Shown one piece after another: positions 57,707-64,000 of a stretch of 64,000 bases of DNA. A program made the position numbers and the translations under genes. This DNA comes from Streptomyces sp. ISL-43 (GTDB taxonomy: Bacteria; Actinomycetota; Actinomycetes; Streptomycetales; Streptomycetaceae). Each line of letters opens with the position of its first letter. Position 1 is the first letter of the stretch. The stretch spans positions 40,784 through 104,783 of the forward strand of contig NZ_JAGGOT010000055.1 in NCBI RefSeq assembly GCF_018614195.1, written 5' to 3'. The notes beneath the pieces are model-generated. The model was not told the DNA's origin and did no database searches. It saw only the letters and a program-made list of their open reading frames with translations.

Positions 57707-59212
57707 TCAGTAAGAGAAGGCCATCGGCCGGTCGGAGTTCTTGTCGTCCCCGCCGATCTTGGTGGGCGGGTTGAGGTCGGCCTCGGTGAGCTCCGGCGGG
57801 CCGGCCTTGACGTACTTCAGGAGGAGCCTGACCTCGATCACGGCGAGCACGGCGTAGAGCAGCGTGAAGCCGATCATCGAGGTGAGCACCTCGCCCTGGG
57901 AGACGCTCGGCGAGACCGCGTCCCTCGTGCGCAGGACCCCGTAGACCACCCAGGGCTGGCGGCCCATCTCCGTGAAGATCCAGCCCCAGGAGTTGGCGAT
58001 CAGCGGGAAGCCCATGGTCCAGAGGGCGACGAGCCAGTACAGCCGGGAGAACTTCGGGTTCAGCGCCTTCTTGAAGAGGACCAGGTGCGGGACCTCGTCC
58101 TCGCCGGTGCGCAGCCCCGGCGGCAGCAAGAACTTCTTGCGGGTCAGCCACAGCCCCAGCGCACCCACGCTGAGCGAGGCCATGCCGAAGCCGATCATCC
58201 AGCGGAAGCCCCAGTAGGCGACGGGGATGTTCGGCCGGTAGTCGCCCGGCCCGAACTTCTCCTGCTCGGCCTTGTTGATGTCGTTGATGCCGGGGACGAA
58301 GGAGGTGAAGTCGTCGTTGGCCAGGAAGGACAGCAGTCCCGGGATCTCTATGGCGACCTTGTTGTGGCCCTTCTCGACATCGCCGTAGGCGAAGAGGGAG
58401 AAGGGCGCCGGCGCCTCGCCGTCCCAGAGCGCCTCGGCGGCGGCCATCTTCATCGGCTGCTGCTTGAACATCACCTTGCCGAGCAGGTCTCCGCTGATGG
58501 CGGTTCCCAGACCCGCGATGACCATGACGACCAGGCCGAGCCTGAGCGAGGTCCGCATGACGGTTACGTGCTTCTTGCGGGCGAGGTGGAAGGCCGCGAC
58601 GCCGACCATGAACGCGCCGCCGACCAGGAAGGCCGCCGTCATGGTGTGGAAGAACTGGTTCAGCGCGGTGTTCTGGGTGAGCACCAGCCAGAAGTCGGTG
58701 AGCTCGGCCCGGCCGCGCTCCTCGTTCATCCGGTAGCCGACCGGGTGCTGCATCCAGGAGTTGGCCGCGAGGATGAAGTACGCGGAGAGGATGGTGCCCA
58801 TCGAGACCATCCAGATGCAGGCCAGGTGGACCTTCTTCGGCAGCTTGTCCCATCCGAAGATCCACAGGCCGATGAAGGTGGACTCGAAGAAGAAGGCGAT
58901 GAGCGCCTCGAAGGCCAGTGGGGCTCCGAAGATGTCACCGACGAACCGCGAGTAGTCGGACCAGTTCATACCGAACTGGAACTCCTGGACGATGCCGGTG
59001 ACGACACCCATCGCGATGTTGATCAGGAAGAGCTTGCCCCAGAACTTGGTGGCCTTGAGGTACTTCTCCTTTTCCGAACGCACCCAGGCCGTCTGCAAGA
59101 TCGCGACGAGCGCGGCCAGCGAGATCGTCAAGGGGACGAAGAGGAAGTGGTAGACGGTGGTTATACCGAACTGCCATCGCGCCAGGGTCTCTGGTGCCAG
59201 AGCTAGTTCCAC
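57707..59212 (-). CDS. cydA: Cytochrome bd oxidase subunit I
   Basis: A protein of 501 residues carrying the hemes and quinol site. His22 (TTVYHFLFVPLTI) matches the heme b595 ligand; a later His and Met in the helices ligate heme b558 (HTMTAAFLVGG segment). The quinol-loop region is of the short type usual in actinobacteria. The GTG start is chosen by homology (MELALAPETLARWQFGITTVYHF). The promoter region holds a perfect Rex operator 85 bp upstream, so expression should rise when NADH/NAD+ is high under low oxygen. Confidence 0.97.
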   Translation of the reverse strand: MELALAPETLARWQFGITTVYHFLFVPLTISLAALVAILQTAWVRSEKEKYLKATKFWGKLFLINIAMGVVTGIVQEFQFGMNWSDYSRFVGDIFGAPLAFEALIAFFFESTFIGLWIFGWDKLPKKVHLACIWMVSMGTILSAYFILAANSWMQHPVGYRMNEERGRAELTDFWLVLTQNTALNQFFHTMTAAFLVGGAFMVGVAAFHLARKKHVTVMRTSLRLGLVVMVIAGLGTAISGDLLGKVMFKQQPMKMAAAEALWDGEAPAPFSLFAYGDVEKGHNKVAIEIPGLLSFLANDDFTSFVPGINDINKAEQEKFGPGDYRPNIPVAYWGFRWMIGFGMASLSVGALGLWLTRKKFLLPPGLRTGEDEVPHLVLFKKALNPKFSRLYWLVALWTMGFPLIANSWGWIFTEMGRQPWVVYGVLRTRDAVSPSVSQGEVLTSMIGFTLLYAVLAVIEVRLLLKYVKAGPPELTEADLNPPTKIGGDDKNSDRPMAFSY

Positions 59213-59297
59213 GTCGTCGTCTCCTTCGTTTCGTCGTGGTCACAGCTGCACTTTGCCTCTTGTGTCCCACTCAATCCGGGAGGAAGCAGGACACGCT

Positions 59298-59313
59298 TGT
59301 GAACGCGTTCACA
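59298..59313. promoter_or_regulatory. Rex operator (ROP) of the cyd operon
   Basis: TGTGAACGCGTTCACA is a perfect 16-bp palindrome identical to the S. coelicolor cyd Rex site as I recall it. Its left part TTGTGAA also pairs with TTCACAA at 59314-59320, giving a second overlapping inverted repeat and an extra half-site. Confidence 0.9.
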
Positions 59314-59375
59314 TTCACAAGCATTATGTCGCACTGCTCCCGGCGTCTTTCAGGGGGGGTCCCCCTAGCGAATAA

Positions 59376-59394
59376 ATTCAACAGATTGTTGAAT
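59376..59394. promoter_or_regulatory. Perfect operator-like palindrome ATTCAACA-GAT-TGTTGAAT
   Basis: 8-bp arms with a 3-bp centre, AT-rich in a GC-rich genome, ending 7 bp before the start of the cyclophilin-like gene. Resembles GntR/FadR-type sites; binding would block translation or transcription initiation of that gene. Confidence 0.5.
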
Positions 59395-59401
59395 GCGATC
59401 C

Positions 59402-59770
59402 ATGAAGATTCGAATCTCCTGGCCCTCCGGCCACCTGACCGCGACCCTCGACGACACCCCGACCGCCAAGGCGCTCTCCGAGGCACTGCCGATCTCCGCG
59501 TCCGCCAACACCTGGGGCGAGGAGGTCTATTTCGACACCGGCGTCTCCGTGTCGCTGGAGGACGACGCCCGGCAGGTCGTCGAGCCGGGCACCGTCGCGT
59601 TCTGGACCGAGGGGGACGCGCTCGCGCTGCCCTACGGTCCGACGCCCATCTCCCGCGGTGGCGAGAGCCGCCTGGCGAGCCCGTGCAACGTGCTCGGCTC
59701 GTTCGACGGCGACCCCCGCCTGCTGTCCACCGTCCGCGACGGCGATCCGATCCGCGTGGAACTGGCATAG
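59402..59770 (+). CDS. Cyclophilin-like fold protein (TM1367/DUF3830-like)
   Basis: A small beta-barrel protein of 122 residues: MKIRISWPSGHLTATLDDTPTAKALSEALPISASANTWGEEVYF, then VEPGTVAFWTEGDALALPYGPTPIS. This matches the cyclophilin-like family of unknown activity; it lacks the catalytic Arg set of true prolyl isomerases as far as can be seen. The start at 59402 is preferred to 59393 because the family begins MKI. It has its own palindromic operator at 59376-59394. Directly followed by a 15-bp tandem repeat. Confidence 0.85.
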   Translation: MKIRISWPSGHLTATLDDTPTAKALSEALPISASANTWGEEVYFDTGVSVSLEDDARQVVEPGTVAFWTEGDALALPYGPTPISRGGESRLASPCNVLGSFDGDPRLLSTVRDGDPIRVELA

Positions 59771-59815
59771 GTGGAAGCGGCCTGGGTGGAAGCGGCCTGG
59801 GTGGAACCGGCCTGG
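59771..59815. repeat. Three tandem 15-bp repeats
   Basis: Units GTGGAAGCGGCCTGG at 59771-59785 and 59786-59800, and GTGGAACCGGCCTGG at 59801-59815, start right after the stop codon of the cyclophilin-like gene. A multiple of three, so copy changes would not matter to a read-through frame. Likely strain-variable. Confidence 0.85.
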
Positions 59816-59906
59816 GCACTGGCCGCAAGACCCGGCCGGCGACCCCGGCCCGAATCCCGGCGAATCCCGGCGAACCCCGACCGGGAGACCCGGCCGGGGA
59901 GCCCGG

Positions 59907-60989
59907 CTAGAACTCCTTGAAGAAGGCCGCCGCGGCGTGCAGGAAGAGATCGTTCGCCTCGGACTCGCCGATCGTGACCCGCAGGCCCTCGCCCGCGAAG
60001 GGCCGGACCACCACTCCGGCCTTCTCGCAGGCCGCCGCGAAGTCGGCGGTCCGCTCCCCGAGCCGCATCCACACGAAGTTGGCCTGCGTCTCGGGCACGA
60101 CCGTCCAGCCCTGGGCGAGCAGCGTCCCGTAGACCCGGGTGCGCTCGCTGACCAGCGAGCCGACCCGGCCCATCAGCTCGTCCTCGGCGCGCAGCGAGGC
60201 GACCGCCGCGTCCTGGGCGAGCTGGCTGACGCCGAAGGGCACCGCCGTCTTGCGCAGCGCCGCGGCCACCGGCTCGTGTGCGACGGCGAAGCCCACGCGC
60301 AGGCCGGCGAGCCCGTACGCCTTGGAGAACGTGCGCAGCACCGCGACGTTCGGGCGGTTGCGGTAGAGCTCGATGCCGTCCGGCACCTCGACGTCGCGGA
60401 CGAACTCCTTGTACGCCTCGTCGAGGACGATCAGGATGTCGGAGGGCACCCGGTCCAGGAACCGCTCCAGCTCGGCGCGGCGCACGGCGGTGCCGGTCGG
60501 GTTGTTCGGGTTGCAGACGAAGATCAGCCGGGTGCGTTCGGTGATCGCCTCGAACATCGCGTCCAGGTCGTGCACGTCGCCGTCGGTCAACGGGACCTGG
60601 ACGGACGTCGCACCGGAGATCTGCGTGATGATCGGATAAGCCTCGAAAGACCGCCAGGCGTAGATGACCTCGTCGCCGGGACCCGCGGTCGACTGGATCA
60701 GCGACTGGGCGACCCCGACCGATCCGGTGCCGGTGGCGATGTGCTCGACCGGGACCCCGAACCGATCCGCGAGCTCGTTCGACAGGCCCGTGCACGCCAT
60801 GTCCGGGTAGCGGTTGAACTGGCCGGCCGCCGCGACCACGCTCTCCAGCACCCCAGGCAGGGGCGGGTACGGGTTCTCGTTCGAGGACAGCTTGAACGCC
60901 ACGGGACCGCCCGCCGCGGCGGGCCTCCCGGGCTTGTAGGTGGGGATGCCGTCCAGCTCGGCGCGCAGCCTCGGGCTCTTCTCGCTCAC
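59907..60989 (-). CDS. hisC: Histidinol-phosphate/aromatic aminotransferase
   Basis: A class I/II PLP aminotransferase of 360 residues: NENPYPPLPGV, NPNNPTGT, LDEAYKEFV and the PLP lysine in RTFSKAYGLAGLRVGF. The gene stands away from any his cluster; in actinobacteria a second, unlinked HisC copy (HisC2/Pat) acts mainly on phenylpyruvate and other aromatic keto acids, and pheA lies in this same window, so aromatic amino acid synthesis is as likely as histidine. GTG start at 60989. Divergent from the LacI gene across a promoter region with a 22-bp perfect palindrome. Confidence 0.93.
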   Translation of the reverse strand: MSEKSPRLRAELDGIPTYKPGRPAAAGGPVAFKLSSNENPYPPLPGVLESVVAAAGQFNRYPDMACTGLSNELADRFGVPVEHIATGTGSVGVAQSLIQSTAGPGDEVIYAWRSFEAYPIITQISGATSVQVPLTDGDVHDLDAMFEAITERTRLIFVCNPNNPTGTAVRRAELERFLDRVPSDILIVLDEAYKEFVRDVEVPDGIELYRNRPNVAVLRTFSKAYGLAGLRVGFAVAHEPVAAALRKTAVPFGVSQLAQDAAVASLRAEDELMGRVGSLVSERTRVYGTLLAQGWTVVPETQANFVWMRLGERTADFAAACEKAGVVVRPFAGEGLRVTIGESEANDLFLHAAAAFFKEF

Positions 60990-61351
60990 CGCAGGTCCTC
61001 CTCGACCGTCCCGTACGACGTCACCGTCGACTCAATACTCCTCACCTTATGAGGATTCCGTCCATCCGAGAACGGCAGGCGCCAGGAATGCGGGAGAGCG
61101 CACGCATATATGCGTGCGCCGGTGGCCTGCGCCGTGGCGCGCGTCCCTCGTACAGGTGAGTTGAGACCGGCCCGAGAGCCCTCCGTTTTGGCATGCTCGG
61201 GCCCGACGACAAGTGCACCCGACACTCTCTGCAACCAAAAACCTTTGTTTCCAAGGTCATTGGGGGTGGCGAACCATGCAGAATCGTGCCTGTCAACGCC
61301 TGCATATGCACCCGGACCACCCGGCCCACCGCGCCCTACTATCGGCTCGCC
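60990..61351. other. Divergent promoter region of hisC and the LacI gene
   Basis: 362 bp without a gene. It contains a 22-bp perfect palindrome (61098-61119), CCTCAC-CTTA-TGAGG near 61041-61055 on the hisC side, an AT-rich stretch around 61230-61260, and a TACTAT box (61337-61342) 9 nt before the LacI start. Confidence 0.65.
61098..61119. promoter_or_regulatory. 22-bp perfect palindrome, candidate operator
   Basis: GCGCACGCATA and its exact reverse complement, no spacer, centred on TATA between 61108 and 61109. Even-length symmetric sites with a central CG or TA are typical of LacI-family regulators, one of which is encoded 230 bp away. Confidence 0.55.
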
Positions 61352-62467
61352 ATGACAGCAGCAGGGAAGCATCAGGTGAGCCGGACCGAGACCACCCGGC
61401 GGGCCGCCGGCCGACAAGGCCGGGCCGGCATCAGGGACGTGGCCGCCGCGGCGGGCGTCTCGATCACGACCGTCTCCGACGCGCTCAATGGCAAGGGGCG
61501 CCTTCCGGACGCCACCCGCCGCCACGTTCGCGAAGTCGCAGACCGGCTGGGCTACCGCCCCTCCGCGGCGGCCCGCACCCTCCGTACCGGCAAGTCGGGC
61601 CTCATCGGCCTGACCGTGACGACGTACGGGGATGAACCTTTCACCTTCACCGAATTCGCGTACTTCGCCGAGATGGCCAGAGCCGCCACCTCCGCCGCGC
61701 TCGCCCGCGGCTACGCCCTCGTCATCCTCCCCGCCACCTCCCGACACGACGTCTGGTCCAACGTGGCCCTCGACGGCACCGTCGTCATCGACCCCTCCGA
61801 CCACGATCCCGTCGTCACCGAACTGGTCCGCCAGGGCCTGCCCGTGGTCTCCGACGGCCGCCCGGCCGGCTCGCTCCCCGTCACCGCCTGGGTCGACAAC
61901 GATCACGAGGCCGCCGTACTGGGCCTCCTCGACCACCTCGCAGCCGCCGGCGCCCGCCGCATCGGGCTGCTGACCGGCACCACCACCGACACCTACACCC
62001 GGCTCTCCACCACCGCGTACCTGCGCTGGTGCGAGCGCGTGGGCCAGGATCCCGTCTACGAGTCCTACCCCGCCCACGACCCGTGCGCCGGCGCCGTCGC
62101 CGCCGACCGGCTGCTCGCCCGGCCCGACCGGCCCGATGCCGTGTACGGGCTCTTCGACCCCAACGGCACCGACCTGCTGGCCGCCGCCCGGCGCTACGGC
62201 CTGCGTGTTCCCGAGGATCTGCTGCTCGTGTGCTGCAGTGAATCCACCGTGTACGCCAACACCGAACCGCCCATCACCACCCTGTCCCTCAAACCGCGCC
62301 GCATCGGCACCGCCGTCGTACAGCTCCTCATCGACGCCATCGAGGGCGTCGACACGGGTGGCCCCGTCGAACAGGTCATCCCGACCGAGTTGATCATCCG
62401 CACCTCCTCCCAGCGCAGGCAGCCCCGTACGACCGTCAGCCCGCCCCGTTCCCCGGCCCAGGACTGA
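61352..62467 (+). CDS. LacI-family transcriptional regulator
   Basis: The protein has 371 residues. The N-terminal helix-turn-helix and hinge are GIRDVAAAAGVSITTVSDAL with GRLPDATRRHVREVADRLGYRPSAAARTL (about residues 26-78), and a periplasmic-binding-protein-like sensor domain follows. The hinge has LRTGKSG. The inducer is unknown; no sugar transporter is adjacent, so the target may be elsewhere or hisC. A TACTAT box 9 nt before the ATG suggests a very short or absent leader. Confidence 0.93.
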   Translation: MTAAGKHQVSRTETTRRAAGRQGRAGIRDVAAAAGVSITTVSDALNGKGRLPDATRRHVREVADRLGYRPSAAARTLRTGKSGLIGLTVTTYGDEPFTFTEFAYFAEMARAATSAALARGYALVILPATSRHDVWSNVALDGTVVIDPSDHDPVVTELVRQGLPVVSDGRPAGSLPVTAWVDNDHEAAVLGLLDHLAAAGARRIGLLTGTTTDTYTRLSTTAYLRWCERVGQDPVYESYPAHDPCAGAVAADRLLARPDRPDAVYGLFDPNGTDLLAAARRYGLRVPEDLLLVCCSESTVYANTEPPITTLSLKPRRIGTAVVQLLIDAIEGVDTGGPVEQVIPTELIIRTSSQRRQPRTTVSPPRSPAQD

Positions 62468-62697
62468 CCACCACGCCGGCTCCTCGGCAGGGCCGCCGGC
62501 CCCGCCGAGGATTTCTGCAACACCGATATCGGAAGAAATCGGTAGGAACGATCGGCTCCGCACAGGATTCACCACCCCTGGTGCGTCACAGAGCGCGAGC
62601 CGCATTCCTATGATGGGCGCACGACATCACGGACCCTCCGCCCCGGAGGCAGGAAGGTCCGCAGGTGTACGGCAGCGCGACGGTGGTGGAGGGGTCG

Positions 62698-63984
62698 ATG
62701 ACTCAGGGGGCCGGTCAGGGACCCGCGGTGCGGACGGACACCGAGCGGGACTTCCGGTTGCCAGTCGCCGAACCAGCCCCATATGCCGTGACCGTGGCGG
62801 CCATCGGGCTTCCCGGTGACGCGCCCGTCTACGGCGAGTACCCCGCGTACTACGACGGGAGCCCGTCCCCCGTCCCCGCGCAGCACGCGTACGGCTACCG
62901 GTACGAGAGTCCCGCGCGGCCGGCCGCGCAGCACGGCTCCGGTCACGAAGACCCGTACGGCTCCGGTCACGAAGCCGCGTACGGCACGGGCAGCGGTGAA
63001 CCCGTGCGCGCCATGGGCCACGCCGCCGAGGAGGGCGAGCCCGACGAGGGCTACACCCCGACGCGGCGGGACCTGCCCGTCATCGGGCGCGGCTCCGTCG
63101 GCGGCCCCGGCGACACCGTCCAGGTCCAGTACGTGCCCCAGGACGCCACGGCGGACGGCCCGGGTCCGCTCTACGTCGTCGGCGACGTCCACGGCTACCT
63201 CGGCGAGCTCGTCACCGAGCTCCAGGCCCAGGGCCTCATCGACGCCGACCTCAACTGGTCCGCCGGCAACGCCCGGCTCTGGTTCCTCGGCGACTTCACC
63301 GACCGCGGACCCGACGGCATCGGCGTCATCGACCTCGTCATGCGGCTCTCCGCCGAGGCCGCGGCCGCCGGCGGCTACTGCAAGGCCCTCATGGGCAACC
63401 ACGAGCTGCTCCTCATCGGCGCCAAGCGGTTCGGCGACACCCCCGTCGTCTCCGGCGCCGGCACCGCGACCTTCCAGGCCGCCTGGCTCCTCAACGGCGG
63501 CCAGCGCACCGACATGGAGCGCCTCCAGGACGTCCACCTGCAGTGGATGTCCCGGCTGGACGCGGCCGTCCTGGTGGAGGACCACCTGCTCCTGCATTCC
63601 GACACCACCGCCTACCGCGACTACGGCGACTCGGTCGAGGACGTCAACGACACCATCCACGAGCTGCTCAACCGCAACGACGCCGACATCACCTGGGACC
63701 TGTTCCGCAAGTTCACCAAGCGCTTCGCCTTCCGGGACGAGGAGAGCGGCCCGGCGGCCGTACGCGAGCTCCTCGGCGCCTACGGCGGCAGCCGCGTCGT
63801 GCACGGCCACAGCCCCATCCCGTACCTGCTGGGCGAGGTGGGCACCGAGGACGGCGACGAATCGCGCGGCCCGGAGGCCGTGGTGGGCCCGCACGTCTAC
63901 GCGGAAGGCCTGGCCATCGCGATGGACGGCGGCGTGACGATGGCGGGCAAGCTGCTCGTCGTACAACTCCCGCTGAACGACTAG
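62698..63984 (+). CDS. PPP-like metallophosphoesterase with disordered N-terminus
   Basis: The protein has 428 residues. Residues 1-150 are Pro/Gly/Tyr/His-rich and probably disordered, with a repeat PYGSGHE/AYGTGSG. From about 158 a calcineurin-like phosphoesterase domain shows all signature blocks: GDVHGYLGEL, FLGDFTDRGPDG, GNHELLL and VHGHSPIPY. It resembles PPP-type serine/threonine phosphatases or ApaH. The ATG at 62698 with GGAGG five nt upstream is preferred; a GTG at 62665 is possible. Substrate unknown. Confidence 0.92.
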   Translation: MTQGAGQGPAVRTDTERDFRLPVAEPAPYAVTVAAIGLPGDAPVYGEYPAYYDGSPSPVPAQHAYGYRYESPARPAAQHGSGHEDPYGSGHEAAYGTGSGEPVRAMGHAAEEGEPDEGYTPTRRDLPVIGRGSVGGPGDTVQVQYVPQDATADGPGPLYVVGDVHGYLGELVTELQAQGLIDADLNWSAGNARLWFLGDFTDRGPDGIGVIDLVMRLSAEAAAAGGYCKALMGNHELLLIGAKRFGDTPVVSGAGTATFQAAWLLNGGQRTDMERLQDVHLQWMSRLDAAVLVEDHLLLHSDTTAYRDYGDSVEDVNDTIHELLNRNDADITWDLFRKFTKRFAFRDEESGPAAVRELLGAYGGSRVVHGHSPIPYLLGEVGTEDGDESRGPEAVVGPHVYAEGLAIAMDGGVTMAGKLLVVQLPLND

Positions 63985-64000
63985 TGCTGCTCCGCGGAAG

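Overview
The window is chromosomal DNA from a Streptomyces (high-GC actinomycete). The evidence is very high GC with G/C third codon positions, frequent GTG starts, a cytochrome bd operon behind a perfect Rex operator, a Sco/PCu(A)C/CopC-CopD/DyP copper cluster, and seven copies of the 14-bp ParB site GTTTCACGTGAAAC. Such parS sites cluster around oriC in Streptomyces, so this is probably origin-proximal core chromosome. Gene order also resembles the S. coelicolor SCO394x-397x region, from memory and unchecked.

Layout. 1-3.6 kb: end of an acyl-CoA dehydrogenase, a small secreted Asn/Ser-rich protein, small hypotheticals and tRNA-Ser(TGA). 3.6-10.1 kb: secreted serine protease, a LysR/cysteine-dioxygenase-like/YeiH-exporter set, a membrane-anchored HtrA protease and a glycerophosphodiesterase. 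10.2-18 kb: two HATPase-type regulatory proteins, a SEC-C protein, a Prim-Pol-like protein, a GAF-PP2C phosphatase and aminopeptidase P, with a structured RNA candidate near 12.1 kb. 18.1-24.5 kb: the extracytoplasmic copper and heme-peroxidase cluster. 24.5-28 kb: pheA, a DnaA-box-rich spacer, serS and a HAD phosphatase. 28.2-34.9 kb: a NarL-type two-component pair, a rhomboid-like membrane protein and a four-gene ABC exporter operon. 35-39.6 kb: M24 protein, alpha/beta hydrolase-SDR fusion, diiron-type hydrolase and MerR. 39.6-46.3 kb: MIP channel, KptA, and an HSP90 protein coupled to a 1009-residue TPR-like partner.

46.3-50.2 kb is the main accessory region. A gene for an F420-dependent (LLM) oxidoreductase has been split by a roughly 2.7-kb island bounded by a 19-bp direct repeat. 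The island carries two poorly known proteins and a VapBC-like toxin-antitoxin pair, and it supplies a replacement 5' end for the LLM gene. The displaced original 5' end remains at 49.7-49.9 kb, still overlapping its old upstream partner gene.

50.2-59.4 kb: two parS sites, a HAD phosphatase, a DosS/DevS-like GAF sensor kinase and the cydA-cydB-cydDC operon. 59.4-64 kb: cyclophilin-like protein, aromatic/histidinol-phosphate aminotransferase, LacI regulator and a PPP-like metallophosphoesterase.

Several parS sites lie in protein-coding sequence. They encode DVSRET inside two membrane proteins, form the first codons of cydDC, and provide the stop codon of the rhomboid-like gene.
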